The notes: a model not told the origin generated them from the sequence alone. Positions 43,027 through 51,773 are shown, counted from the first letter of the stretch. The stretch is 64,000 bases of DNA from Acidimicrobiales bacterium (GCA_014237715.1 JAAZZG010000010.1:1-64000); one strand, 5' to 3'. Numbers and translations are program-made.

Positions 43027-44514
43027 GTGGCACCCCCGAACGAGCAGACCGCCGTGCGGTCCTACGCCGTACGTACCTACGGGTGCCAGATGAACGAGCA
43101 TGACAGCGAACGGATCGCCGGTCTTCTCGAGGCCGACGGAATGGTCCCCGCCGAGTCGGAGGCCGAGGCGGATGTCATCGTTCTGAACACCTGCTGTATC
43201 CGGGAGAACGCCGACAACAAGCTCTACGGCGCCCTCGGCAACCTAAAAGCTCTGAAGACCGAACGGCCCGACATCCAGGTGGCGGTGGGTGGTTGTCTGG
43301 CCCAGAAGGACCGCGATCTCATCCAGCAGCGGGCCGGACACGTAGACGTCGTGTTCGGCACCCACAACGTCCACCGGGCGGTCGAACTTCTGGCTGAGGC
43401 GCGTGGTCACGGCCCGGTGATAGAGATCCTCGAGGAGACGGCCCGCGACGACGCCGATTCCTTCCCCTCGGCGCTACCGGCCCAGCGGGATGCTGACCAC
43501 AAGGCCTGGGTGACCATTCAGATCGGCTGTGACAACAGCTGCGCCTTCTGCATCGTGCCAGCGGTGCGGGGACCCGAGATCAGCCGTCCCTTCGGTCAGA
43601 TGGTGGACGAGGTGGCGGCCCTGGCTGCCGACGGGGTTAGTGAGATAACCCTCCTTGGTCAGAACGTGAACTCCTACGGACGCGACCTGACGCTGCGGCT
43701 TCGCGGTATGGATGCGGGACCGGCCGATGCCTATGAGGCGGGAGCGGTCTGGACGGGCGACTCGACTCGTCGGGCCCGACCGCTCTTCGCCGACCTGTTG
43801 GTGGCTAGCGGTGCTGTTGAGGGGATCCGTCGGGTTCGGTTCACCAGCCCACACCCCAAGGACCTCCGTCCCGAGACGATCTCCGCCATGGCTGACACCC
43901 CGGAGGTCTGCGAGCACCTCCACCTTCCCCTCCAGTCGGGTAGTGACCGCATCCTGTCGGCCATGCACCGCGGCTACACGGCCGAGCGGTACCTCGAACG
44001 CCTCGACGCAGCCCGGGTCGGGATCGACGACCTGGCTGTGACCACGGACCTCATCGTGGGATTCCCCGGTGAGACCGAGGACGACTTCGAGCGCACGCTC
44101 GAGGTGGTGGCCGAGGCCGGCTACGACTCGGCCTACTGCTTCGTCTTTTCGCCCCGAGAGGGAACCGAGGCGGCGACCATGGTGGAAGACTTCGTGGATC
44201 ATGCCGTGTGCGTAGACCGCTTTGAGCGGCTCCAGCGTGTCCTAAAGCGATCGGCCACCATTACCCACCGGGCTCGGATCGGACGGACCGAAGAGGTGGT
44301 GATTGAGGGCCCGGCGAAGCGGGAGCCCGACCAGGTGACCGGCCGGACCCGCCAGAACAAGCTCGTGCACCTAGCGGCCGGTGACGGGCTGCGAACCGGG
44401 GCCTACGCCACGGTGCGCATCACCGACGCCGCTACCCATTACCTGCTCGGTGAGTTGGTCGAGGTGACAGCCCCGCCCCGACATCGCCGGCGCATTCCCG
44501 TCGCCTCGGCCTGA
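43027..44514 (+). CDS. miaB: tRNA-2-methylthio-N6-dimethylallyladenosine synthase
   Basis: Radical-SAM enzyme that adds the methylthio group at A37. The 495-residue product has auxiliary-cluster cysteines in RTYGCQMNEHDSERI, LNTCCIRENADNKLYG and VGGCLAQKDRDL, the radical-SAM triad GCDNSCAFCIVPAVRGPE, and FPGETEDDFERTLEVV. An insert of about 30 residues follows GQNVNSYGRD. Its partner miaA, which makes the isopentenyl-A37 substrate, starts 3 nt downstream. GTG 43027 is leaderless. Confidence 0.96.
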   Translation: MAPPNEQTAVRSYAVRTYGCQMNEHDSERIAGLLEADGMVPAESEAEADVIVLNTCCIRENADNKLYGALGNLKALKTERPDIQVAVGGCLAQKDRDLIQQRAGHVDVVFGTHNVHRAVELLAEARGHGPVIEILEETARDDADSFPSALPAQRDADHKAWVTIQIGCDNSCAFCIVPAVRGPEISRPFGQMVDEVAALAADGVSEITLLGQNVNSYGRDLTLRLRGMDAGPADAYEAGAVWTGDSTRRARPLFADLLVASGAVEGIRRVRFTSPHPKDLRPETISAMADTPEVCEHLHLPLQSGSDRILSAMHRGYTAERYLERLDAARVGIDDLAVTTDLIVGFPGETEDDFERTLEVVAEAGYDSAYCFVFSPREGTEAATMVEDFVDHAVCVDRFERLQRVLKRSATITHRARIGRTEEVVIEGPAKREPDQVTGRTRQNKLVHLAAGDGLRTGAYATVRITDAATHYLLGELVEVTAPPRHRRRIPVASA

Positions 44515-44517
44515 TCG

Positions 44518-45444
44518 GTGCAGCCCAACGGGCATCTCGCCATCATTGGGGCCACGGCCTCAGGCAAGTCGTCCCTGGCCCTCGAGGTGGCCCGACGTCG
44601 CCCGGGCACCGAGTTGGTCTCCATGGACTCCATGGCCCTATACCGGGGTATGGACATCGGTACGGCGGCTCCGACGGCCGCCGAGCGGGCCGAGGTTCCC
44701 ACCCACCTGCTGGACCTGGTCGATCCCGACGAGGACTATTCGGTCTCCATGTTCCAAAAGGCGGCGCAAACGGCCATTGGCGACATCACCGCCCGGGATT
44801 GTCGGGCGGTCCTGGTCGGGGGGACCGGGCTCCACGTCCGGGCCGTCGTCGACGACCTGGAGATTCCAGGCGAGTGGGCCGGCGTGCGCTCAGACCTCGA
44901 TGCCCAGTCCGACACCACCGCGTTGCACGCCCGTCTCGTCGAGCTGGATCCCGTGGCCGCAGGACGAATGGAGCCTACAAACCGTCGCCGGGTGATTCGG
45001 GCGCTCGAGGTCTCGATCGGATCGGGTCGGCCGTTCTCGTCGTTCGGACCGGGACTGGATGCCTACCCGCCCACTCCCTTCACCCAGGTGGGGCTCCGGG
45101 TCGACCGTGACCGGTTGGACCGACGAATCGCTGACCGCTACCGACGCCAACTGGATGAAGGGTTCCTCGACGAGGTCCGCCGTCTGGCTGACCTTCCCGG
45201 CGGGCCGTCGAGATCGGCCGCCCAGGCATTGGGCTATCGGGAGTTGCTGTCTCATCTGCGAGGTGAATGCACTTTGGATGAGGCGGTGGATGAGGCGATG
45301 GCGGCCACCCGGAAGTTCGCTCGCCGACAGGACCGATGGTTCCGACGGGATCCGAGAATTGAGTGGTTCGACGTGGGCGATGAGCCAATGGTGGTCCTCG
45401 ACCAGGTACTAGACCGTTTCGACGCTGCGCAGGTTGGCGGGTAG
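44518..45444 (+). CDS. miaA: tRNA dimethylallyltransferase
   Basis: Transfers dimethylallyl to A37 of tRNA. The 308-residue product has the P-loop AIIGATASGKSSLALEVA, the catalytic-Asp stretch SMDSMALYRGMDIGTA, HLLDLVDPDEDYSVSMF, LVGGTGLHVRAV and, near the C-terminus, AQALGYRELLSHLRGECTL and ATRKFARRQDRWFRRDPRI. It lies 3 nt after miaB and the dapF promoter region follows. Confidence 0.96.
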   Translation: MQPNGHLAIIGATASGKSSLALEVARRRPGTELVSMDSMALYRGMDIGTAAPTAAERAEVPTHLLDLVDPDEDYSVSMFQKAAQTAIGDITARDCRAVLVGGTGLHVRAVVDDLEIPGEWAGVRSDLDAQSDTTALHARLVELDPVAAGRMEPTNRRRVIRALEVSIGSGRPFSSFGPGLDAYPPTPFTQVGLRVDRDRLDRRIADRYRRQLDEGFLDEVRRLADLPGGPSRSAAQALGYRELLSHLRGECTLDEAVDEAMAATRKFARRQDRWFRRDPRIEWFDVGDEPMVVLDQVLDRFDAAQVGG

Positions 45445-45481
45445 TGGGCGAATCTGGCGTGGGTCTGACGCCGGGGTGGGG

Positions 45482-45487
45482 AAGACT
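45482..45487 (+). promoter_or_regulatory. Possible -10 box of dapF (AAGACT)
   Basis: AAGACT ends 6 nt before GTG 45494. It lacks the first T, so it is a weaker match than the other leaderless boxes. Confidence 0.3.
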
Positions 45488-45493
45488 GTCGCC

Positions 45494-46327
45494 GTGCGCC
45501 TAACCCACCACCACGGCCTGGGGAACGATTTCCTGATCGGATTCGTCGACGAGGTTCCTGCCGACGGGGCCGAGATGGCGCGCCGTCTCTGCGACCGGGC
45601 GACCGGCATCGCCGCCACCCCTGCCGCATCGTCGAGAGGCGCCGACGGGCTCATTTTCGGCACCACCAGTGTCGATGGCCGCCCCGTATTCACGCTGTTC
45701 AACAGTGATGGGAGCCGGGCCGAGGTGAGCGGCAACGGCCTGCGCTGCTTCGGACAGGCCCTGGCCCGTCGTGACGGCGTCGCCGACTTCGAGGTGGAGG
45801 TCGACACGGTGGCGGGTTCTCGTCATGTTGCCGTCCGGGGCGGCCCGATGGCTATCGAGGTGCTGGCCACCGTCGAGATGGGCGTCGCCGGGCCCGGCCC
45901 GGCCTTCGACGGTCTAGACCTTGGCCTGGTAGGCGTGGAGGTACTCCACGCCGATAGTTCGGACCTCGGGAACCCCCATCTCGTGATCGTGGTTGATGAC
46001 CCCGAGGCCGTGGATCTGGCGGTGGTGGGGCCGGCCATTGAAGCCCACTTCGCCCCGGTGGGCTGCAACGTCCACCTGGTGGCCATTGAGGCCAGCTCGG
46101 TTATCCGGTTACGAGCGTGGGAGCGGGGCGTCGGGCTCACCGAGGCTTGTGGGTCGGGTGCCTGCGCTGCGGCCCATGTGATCCACGGTCGGGGTCTCGT
46201 GGATGATGTGGTCGAGGTCCGGATGTCCGGTGGTTCGGCCACCGTGGCCGTCGGCGAGCCCATCCGCTTGACCGGGCCGGCGACCTGGACCGCTGATCTA
46301 GACGACCGGAACGCCCATCGTGGGTGA
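45494..46327 (+). CDS. dapF: Diaminopimelate epimerase with Ser at the first catalytic position
   Basis: Converts LL-DAP to meso-DAP for lysine and peptidoglycan. The 277-residue product has HHHGLGNDFLIGFVD at the start, FNSDGSRAEVSGNGLRCFGQ, and TEACGSGACAAAHVIHG. In known DapF the catalytic thiol pair comes from CGNG and CGSG; here the first is SGNG (AGC codon, 45728-45730) while the second cysteine is kept. The start GTG 45494 is chosen because it gives the normal N-terminus; an in-frame ATG at 45434 is earlier. It overlaps hflX by 8 nt. Confidence 0.92.
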   Translation: MRLTHHHGLGNDFLIGFVDEVPADGAEMARRLCDRATGIAATPAASSRGADGLIFGTTSVDGRPVFTLFNSDGSRAEVSGNGLRCFGQALARRDGVADFEVEVDTVAGSRHVAVRGGPMAIEVLATVEMGVAGPGPAFDGLDLGLVGVEVLHADSSDLGNPHLVIVVDDPEAVDLAVVGPAIEAHFAPVGCNVHLVAIEASSVIRLRAWERGVGLTEACGSGACAAAHVIHGRGLVDDVVEVRMSGGSATVAVGEPIRLTGPATWTADLDDRNAHRG

Positions 46328-47819
46328 CGAGCCGCTGGACCCATTCGAGTCGCTGGAGCCACTGGCGCCATTGGAGCCATTGGAGCCGTTGGAACCGTCA
46401 GAACCAATGGAACCGCTGGAGCCCCACGGTGTTTTAGATGACGGGGGCGATGATTCCCACCGTGGCGCCTTCGGCGAGTTTGGCGGCGAGGCCACCGGCC
46501 TCATTGACCGGACGTTCCGGGAACGCATCGTGCTGGCCGGCGTCACCCTCGGTCGAGCCGATCCTGAAGCCACCGACACGTCCATGGATGAACTGGCCCG
46601 CCTGGTCGACACTGCGGGGGCCGACCCCGTGGCCCGGGTGCTTCAGCACCGCGACGCTCCGGACCGGGCCACCTACATTGGCAAGGGCAAGGTCGAGGAG
46701 CTACGGGCGGTCTCCGAGTCGTTGGATGCCGACACCGTGGTATTCGATAACGAGCTCTCCCCGGCCCAGCAGGGCAACCTTGAAGCGACCCTGAAGCGGA
46801 CGGCGCTGGACCGTACGGCGGTCATCCTCGACATTTTTGCCCAGAACGCCAGTAGCCCCGAGGGCCGAGCCCAGGTCGAGTTAGCCCAGCTGCGTTATCG
46901 CCTGCCCCGGCTCCGCCGGTCCGGCAAGACGTTCAGTCAGCAGGGAGGCGGCATCGGCACTCGAGGCCCCGGCGAGACCCAGTTGGAGGTGGATCGCCGT
47001 CGTCTCATGCGACGGGTCACCCGACTGGAGTCCGACCTAAAGCAGATCCGGCGGAACCGATCCACCCAGTCCAAAGCCCGTCGCCGCACCAGCAACCAGG
47101 CCGTGGCCATTGTCGGCTACACCAACGCCGGGAAGTCGACTCTCCTGAACCGGCTGACTGACGCCGGCGTGCTGGTCGAGGACCGCCTCTTCGCCACGTT
47201 GGACGCCACCACCCGGCGTCTGCAACTGCCGGGTGGTGAGGCGGTCTTCGTGAGCGACACGGTGGGTTTCGTCCGCAAGCTGCCCCATCAGCTGGTCGAA
47301 GCCTTCAAGTCGACGCTCGACGTGGTGATCGACGCCGATCTGCTGGTCCATGTGGTCGATTCGTCGGACCCGGACCCGGAGGGCAGCATCGCCGCGGTGC
47401 GTGTCGTGCTCGACGAGATCGGGGCTGGCGAGGTGCCTGAGCTCTACGTCTTCAACAAGGCCGATGTGGAACCGTTGGTCGCCCGACGACTCGTCGACCG
47501 GGAACCGGGGTCGGTGGCTATCTCGTCGACCACCGGTGAGGGGATCGACGAGATGCTGGCCGTGATGGCCCGACGGCTCCGACGTCAGACGATCGTGGCT
47601 GAACTGCTCGTTCCCTATGAACGGGGTGACGTGCTGGCCCTGGCCCACCGGGAGGGCGAGGTCATGGAGACCACGGAATCGGAGGACGGGTGGCGCATTC
47701 TGGTACGGGTCGACGAGGGCTCGGCCGGTCGTCTCACCGAGTTTCGAGTCGATGAGCTAACCCCTGGATTGCCGGCCTCCGGATCAGATAACCAAACTGG
47801 AACTGACGTGACAGGGTGA
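46320..47819 (+). CDS. hflX: GTPase HflX
   Basis: Ribosome-splitting GTPase, 499 residues. After a low-complexity N-terminus made of LEP/MEP units come the HflX domain (DRATYIGKGKVEELRAV, FDNELSPAQQGNLEATL, FAQNASSPEGRAQVELAQL, GGGIGTRGPGETQLEVDRRR) and the G domain (GYTNAGKSTLLNRL, DTVGFVRKLPHQLVEAF, NKAD). The start GTG 46320 overlaps the end of dapF by 8 nt; the true start could be later because the first 60 residues are not conserved. Follows dapF as in Mycobacterium. Confidence 0.94.
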   Translation: MGDEPLDPFESLEPLAPLEPLEPLEPSEPMEPLEPHGVLDDGGDDSHRGAFGEFGGEATGLIDRTFRERIVLAGVTLGRADPEATDTSMDELARLVDTAGADPVARVLQHRDAPDRATYIGKGKVEELRAVSESLDADTVVFDNELSPAQQGNLEATLKRTALDRTAVILDIFAQNASSPEGRAQVELAQLRYRLPRLRRSGKTFSQQGGGIGTRGPGETQLEVDRRRLMRRVTRLESDLKQIRRNRSTQSKARRRTSNQAVAIVGYTNAGKSTLLNRLTDAGVLVEDRLFATLDATTRRLQLPGGEAVFVSDTVGFVRKLPHQLVEAFKSTLDVVIDADLLVHVVDSSDPDPEGSIAAVRVVLDEIGAGEVPELYVFNKADVEPLVARRLVDREPGSVAISSTTGEGIDEMLAVMARRLRRQTIVAELLVPYERGDVLALAHREGEVMETTESEDGWRILVRVDEGSAGRLTEFRVDELTPGLPASGSDNQTGTDVTG

Positions 47820-47823
47820 GCAT

Positions 47824-48951
47824 GTGACCTCCGTTCCCGAACCCACCGGCTTCGTTCCTCCGCCGTATCCATTTGACGTTCCGGCCGACGTGGTCCGGAC
47901 AGCCTCGGCGATCGACGGGGGAGCGGTCGACCTCTCCCGTGGCGTTCCCTGCGATCCAGTGCCCGACGTGGTGGCTGCGGCACTCGCTGAGCCGGATCCG
48001 GCACGGCCCTACCCGCCGTCGGTGGGTACGCCGGAACTTCTCGACGCGGCCGCCGGTTGGTGTGATCGACAGCTCGGTGTATCGCTCGACCCGTTGTCCA
48101 TCGGAGCCTGTATCGGCACCAAGGAGATGGTCACCGGCCTGCCCCACCTGCTGCGGCTGCGAAACCCCGAACGGGATACCGTCCTCTACCCGGCGGTGTC
48201 CTACCCCTCCTACGAGATGGGGGCCGTCCTGGCTGGTTGTCGGGCCGTACCGGTGCCCATGACCGCTGACTGGCGGATTGATCTGTCGGCCATCGACGAG
48301 GACGACGCCTCGCGCGCGTTGTGCCTGTGGGTGAATACGCCCGGTAACCCGGCCGGTGCGCTCGATGACCTCGGGGCGGCCGCCGAGTGGGGTCGGGGCC
48401 GAGGCGTTCCGGTGGTGTCCGACGAGTGCTACGTGGAGTTCACGTGGCACGAGCCGTCCCGCTCAGTGCTCCAGCACGGTCTGGATGGGGTACTGGCCGT
48501 CCATTCGTTGTCCAAGCGTTCCAATCTGGCCGGATTGCGGGTCGGCTTCTACGCCGGCGATCCGGACCTCGTCTGGTACCTGCGCGAGACCCGTCGACAT
48601 CAGGGCTTCCTGATTCCGGGGCCGGCTCAGGCGGCAGGAGCTGCATCGCTACGGGATCAGGAGCACGTCGAGGTGCAGGCCGGCCGCTATCGGCGGCGCC
48701 TGGAATCGCTCATCGAGGTTTTGGCTACCCTCGGTCTGTCGGCTTCGATGCCCGAGGGGGGCTTTTACCTATGGATCACCGCCCCCGACGGAGACGAGCT
48801 GGCCCTCACCCGATCCCTGGCTCGCGAGCTGGGGATCCTGACCAGTCCGGGCACGACGTTCGGTCCCGACGGCGCCGGTCACGTTCGGATCGCCGCCGTG
48901 GTGCCCGACGAGCAGTTGGCTCTGGTTCGTGCCCGGGCCGGCCTGACGTAA
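47824..48951 (+). CDS. dapC: Succinyldiaminopimelate transaminase
   Basis: PLP aminotransferase of fold type I, 375 residues. Seen: RGVPCDPVPDVVAAAL, LYPAVSYPSYEMGA, NTPGNPAGALDDLG, the PLP-binding SDECYVEF and the Schiff-base lysine in SLSKRSNLAGLRVGF, then GGFYLWITAP and RIAAVVPDEQL. Actinobacterial aminotransferases of this type next to dapD make N-succinyl-LL-DAP. The neighbours dapD and dapE support DapC over other substrates. GTG 47824 lies 4 nt after hflX. Confidence 0.9.
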   Translation: MTSVPEPTGFVPPPYPFDVPADVVRTASAIDGGAVDLSRGVPCDPVPDVVAAALAEPDPARPYPPSVGTPELLDAAAGWCDRQLGVSLDPLSIGACIGTKEMVTGLPHLLRLRNPERDTVLYPAVSYPSYEMGAVLAGCRAVPVPMTADWRIDLSAIDEDDASRALCLWVNTPGNPAGALDDLGAAAEWGRGRGVPVVSDECYVEFTWHEPSRSVLQHGLDGVLAVHSLSKRSNLAGLRVGFYAGDPDLVWYLRETRRHQGFLIPGPAQAAGAASLRDQEHVEVQAGRYRRRLESLIEVLATLGLSASMPEGGFYLWITAPDGDELALTRSLARELGILTSPGTTFGPDGAGHVRIAAVVPDEQLALVRARAGLT

Positions 48952-48968
48952 ACCTGACCTGAATCCGA

Positions 48969-48982
48969 CGGAACCGGTTCCG
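48969..48982. promoter_or_regulatory. 14-bp perfect palindrome upstream of dapD
   Basis: CGGAACCGGTTCCG reads the same on both strands. It lies 20 bp before the dapD -10 box, about where a -35 element or operator would sit. Confidence 0.35.
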
Positions 48983-49002
48983 GCCCGGTGGAAGCCGACC
49001 GG

Positions 49003-49008
49003 TAGCCT
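49003..49008 (+). promoter_or_regulatory. -10 box of leaderless dapD (TAGCCT)
   Basis: CCGGTAGCCT ends 6 nt before ATG 49015. Confidence 0.65.
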
Positions 49009-49014
49009 CGCCCG

Positions 49015-49857
49015 ATGCCGACCGATTCTTCACACGATGCCCTGAAGGCACGGATCGAGGAGTTGTGGGCAGGCCGTGACGGCCTGTCGCACGACGACAC
49101 CGAAGCCGTCGCCACCATCCACGCCGCCATCGACCTGCTCGACACCGGAGCGGCCCGGGTGGCCGAGCCCGACACGGCGGGCGGCGTGGTCGTCAACGAG
49201 TGGTTGAAGCTGGCCATCCTCCTACTCTTCCGGGTGTCCCAGATGGAGACCATTGAGATGGGGCCGTTCGAGTTCGCTGACAAGATCCCGCTCAAGACCG
49301 ACTGGATAGCCCGACAGGTTCGCGTCGTGCCCGGCGCCCAGGCCCGCTGGGGCAGCTACCAGGGTCCCGGCGTGGTGATGATGCCGAGCTACACCAACAT
49401 CGGTGCGTACGTGGGGGACAACACGATGGTGGACACGTGGGCCACCGTGGGCTCGTGTGCCCAGATCGGCCGAAACGTTCACCTTTCTGGCGGGGTCGGC
49501 ATTGGGGGCGTGCTCGAACCGGCCAACGCCGTGCCGGTAGTGATCGGCGACGACTGCCTCATTGGGAGCCGCTGCATTGTTGCCGAGGGCGCCCGAGTGG
49601 GTGACGGCGTGGTCCTTGGTGCGGGTGCCGTGCTGACCGCGTCGATCCCGGTGATCGACGCTGCCAGTGGCGATGAACTGGGCCGTGGCGTGGTCCCCGA
49701 CTGGTGCGTGGCCGTCCAGGCCACTCGCCCAAGGACGTTTGGCGGCGGCGAGTTCGGCCTGCCGTGCGTGCTGGTTCTCAAGTACCTCGACCCGGGGGAG
49801 AGACACGACAAGTCAGCGCTGAACGACGTTCTGCGCACCCACGGCGTTACCACCTGA
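49015..49857 (+). CDS. dapD: Tetrahydrodipicolinate N-succinyltransferase
   Basis: Succinylates tetrahydrodipicolinate in the lysine pathway. The 280-residue product has a helical N-terminal domain, then left-handed beta-helix hexapeptides (VVMMPSYTNIGAYVGDNTMV, WATVGSCAQIGRNVHLSGGV, IGGVLEPANAVPVVIGDDCL, IGSRCIVAEGARVGDGVVLG) and the CoA-side PRTFGGGEFGLPCVLVLKYL. ATG 49015 is leaderless. Neighbours dapC and dapE complete the succinylase branch. Confidence 0.94.
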   Translation: MPTDSSHDALKARIEELWAGRDGLSHDDTEAVATIHAAIDLLDTGAARVAEPDTAGGVVVNEWLKLAILLLFRVSQMETIEMGPFEFADKIPLKTDWIARQVRVVPGAQARWGSYQGPGVVMMPSYTNIGAYVGDNTMVDTWATVGSCAQIGRNVHLSGGVGIGGVLEPANAVPVVIGDDCLIGSRCIVAEGARVGDGVVLGAGAVLTASIPVIDAASGDELGRGVVPDWCVAVQATRPRTFGGGEFGLPCVLVLKYLDPGERHDKSALNDVLRTHGVTT

Positions 49858-49889
49858 GTCGGGTCGATTCCGGACCGAAGGACCGTCCC

Positions 49890-50951
49890 TTGACCGATCT
49901 CTTGGCCCTCACTGCGAGGCTGGTCGACATTCCGTCGGTCAGTTTCGACGAGGCTGACCTCGTCGCGTACCTCGAAGCCGAGTTGCGAGCTGTTCCCGGT
50001 CTGACCGTGGATCGGATCGGCGACAACCTGGTGGCCCGCACCACCCTTGGTCGGGATCATCGCCTGGTGCTCGGTGGACACACCGACACCGTCCCCGGCG
50101 AAACCTCTGGCTCCAGACTCGACGGAGACACCCTCTGGGGGCTAGGTGCCGCTGACATGAAGAGCGGCCTCGCTGTGATGCTGGAACTGGCTCGTGCGGT
50201 GGCCGAACCGGCGGTCGACGTCACCTGGGTGTTTTACGCACGCGAGGAAGTGGCCATTGCCCACAACGGCCTGCGGGAGTTGTTCGCTGAGGCCCCCGAC
50301 CTGCTGGTCGGCGACGTGGCCATCCTTGGTGAACCCACCGGCGGAGCCGTCGAGGCGGGTTGCCAGGGAACGATGCGTTTCGAGGTCAACCTGGCGGGCG
50401 CCCGCGCCCACACGGCTCGCCCGTGGATGGGTCGCAACGCCGTCCACCGTCTGGGTGCGTTGTTGACCGCCCTCGGGTCCTATGAGCACCGGGAGCCGGT
50501 GGTCGACGGTTGCCGCTACCGCGAAGCCCTCCAGGCCGTCCACGTCGAGGGTGGCGTGGCCGGAAACGTTGTGCCCGACCGGTCCATGGTCCGGATCAAC
50601 CACCGTTATGCACCGGACCGGACGGGTGACGAGGCCGAAGCCCATGTTCGCTCCGTCCTGGCCCCGTACCTGGACGACGGTGACGAGGTGGCGCTAGTCG
50701 ATCACTCGCCGGCCGCCCTTCCGGGAATGTCTCACCCGCTACTGCAGCGTCTGGCCACCGAAGGCGGTCTGGAGGTTCGAGCCAAGTTGGGGTGGACCGA
50801 CGTGGCGTTCTTCTCAGAGCACGGTGTACCCGCGGTGAACCTGGGGCCGGGTGAGCCGACGTTGGCCCACACGGCGGACGAGCGGGTGGAGCGATCGGCG
50901 GTGGAGTCCTGTTACCAGGTGCTCCGAGACCTGCTCCTGAACGGAGTCTGA
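49890..50951 (+). CDS. dapE: Succinyl-diaminopimelate desuccinylase
   Basis: M20 family zinc hydrolase, 353 residues. Metal and catalytic motifs: LGGHTDTVPGE (His and catalytic Asp), LGAADMKSGLAVML, FYAREEVAIAHNG (catalytic Glu pair), and TDVAFFSEHGVPAVNLGPGE near the end. The start is most likely TTG 49890, with AAGGA 8 nt upstream and the family-like LTDLLALTARLVDIPS; no ATG or GTG lies nearby in frame apart from ones deep inside dapD. Convergent with lexA. Confidence 0.92.
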   Translation: MTDLLALTARLVDIPSVSFDEADLVAYLEAELRAVPGLTVDRIGDNLVARTTLGRDHRLVLGGHTDTVPGETSGSRLDGDTLWGLGAADMKSGLAVMLELARAVAEPAVDVTWVFYAREEVAIAHNGLRELFAEAPDLLVGDVAILGEPTGGAVEAGCQGTMRFEVNLAGARAHTARPWMGRNAVHRLGALLTALGSYEHREPVVDGCRYREALQAVHVEGGVAGNVVPDRSMVRINHRYAPDRTGDEAEAHVRSVLAPYLDDGDEVALVDHSPAALPGMSHPLLQRLATEGGLEVRAKLGWTDVAFFSEHGVPAVNLGPGEPTLAHTADERVERSAVESCYQVLRDLLLNGV

Positions 50952-50953
50952 AC

Positions 50954-50987
50954 CGGATCTGAGCGGCGCGTTACCGGGTCAGATCCG
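50954..50987. terminator. Inverted repeat between convergent dapE and lexA
   Basis: CGGATCTGA (50954-50962) and TCAGATCCG (50979-50987) form a perfect 9-bp stem with a 16-nt loop. It spans the end of both genes and includes the lexA stop codon. No U-tract, so any bidirectional terminator role is tentative. Confidence 0.45.
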
Positions 50988-51611
50988 TCGGAGGACGGTG
51001 ACCACCCGGCCGTAGATGGTGACCTCGTCGGCCGACCGACGGATCTCCTCGTAGGTCGGGTTGGAGGGAACCAGAATGATGGTCGAGCCGTCACGCTGGA
51101 AGTGCTTGACGGTGGCCTCCTCGCCGTCGATCCCGGCGACCACCAGGTCGCCGGAATCGGCGTTCTGCTGGACCCGGGCCACCACGTGGTCGCCGTCGAG
51201 GATGCCGGCTCCGATCATCGAGTCGCCTCGCACCCGGAGCATGAAGAGTTCGCCGTCGCCGGTGAACTCGGCCGGTAGAGGGAGGGACTCCTCGACGTTC
51301 TCGGCGGCGATGACACCGGTACCGGCCGCCACGTCGCCAAGCAGGGGCACGTGGCGCACGGCGCCCCGGTCGACCGCCGCACCGCTTATCGGATCGAGGC
51401 GGACCTCGATGGCCCGGGGCTTGCTCGGGTCACGTCGGATGAAGCCCCGGTCCTGGAGGGTCGCTAGATGGGAGTGCACCGTCGACGGGGAGGTGAGGCC
51501 GACCGCATCGCCGATCTCGCGGACGGAGGGCGGATAGCCGCGGTCGCTGATCTGGATGTCGATGAACTCGAGGATCTCCTGCTGTCGTGGGGTAAGTCCC
51601 GTGGCGTTCAT
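50979..51611 (-). CDS. lexA: LexA repressor
   Basis: SOS repressor, 210 residues. The N-terminal winged helix (LTPRQQEILEFIDIQISDRG, PPSVREIGDAVGLTSPSTVH) precedes the self-cleaving domain: Ala-Gly cleavage site in LLGDVAAGTGVIAAEN, catalytic Ser in RGDSMIGAGILDGDHV and catalytic Lys in EEATVKHFQRDG. The start is ATG 51611, with AGAAGG 9 nt upstream on the minus strand. It is divergent from the LysM gene, and LexA boxes in between should repress both. Confidence 0.96.
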   Translation of the reverse strand: MNATGLTPRQQEILEFIDIQISDRGYPPSVREIGDAVGLTSPSTVHSHLATLQDRGFIRRDPSKPRAIEVRLDPISGAAVDRGAVRHVPLLGDVAAGTGVIAAENVEESLPLPAEFTGDGELFMLRVRGDSMIGAGILDGDHVVARVQQNADSGDLVVAGIDGEEATVKHFQRDGSTIILVPSNPTYEEIRRSADEVTIYGRVVTVLRRI

Positions 51612-51689
51612 GTCGGGATGCCTTCTCTCTACACGGTGGGTTTCGTCGTGGGGTCTCGTCGTACTGGCTATGAACTTCATCGGTATCTC

Positions 51690-51718
51690 TTGCTATCGAA
51701 CAAGTGTTCGATATACTA
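51690..51718. promoter_or_regulatory. Divergent lexA / LysM promoter with LexA box 1
   Basis: Plus strand: TTGCTA (-35, 51690-51695), LexA box CGAACAAGTGTTCG (51697-51710), TATACT (-10, 51712-51717). Minus strand: TAGTAT (51713-51718) is a -10 box for lexA, with its start falling inside the LexA box. One perfect palindromic box could therefore control both genes. Confidence 0.8.
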
Positions 51719-51729
51719 CGTTCTGTGAT

Positions 51730-51773
51730 CGAACACTTGTACGTCGAAACCATGTTCGTCGAACGGACGTTCC
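51730..51773. promoter_or_regulatory. Three further LexA-box-like sites at exact 15-bp spacing
   Basis: CGAACACTTGTACG (51730-51743), CGAAACCATGTTCG (51745-51758) and CGAACGGACGTTCC (51760-51773) each match CGAAC-N4-GTTCG with one mismatch. Their starts are 15 bp apart, the first 33 bp from box 1. They fall downstream of the predicted LysM transcription start. Confidence 0.7.
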
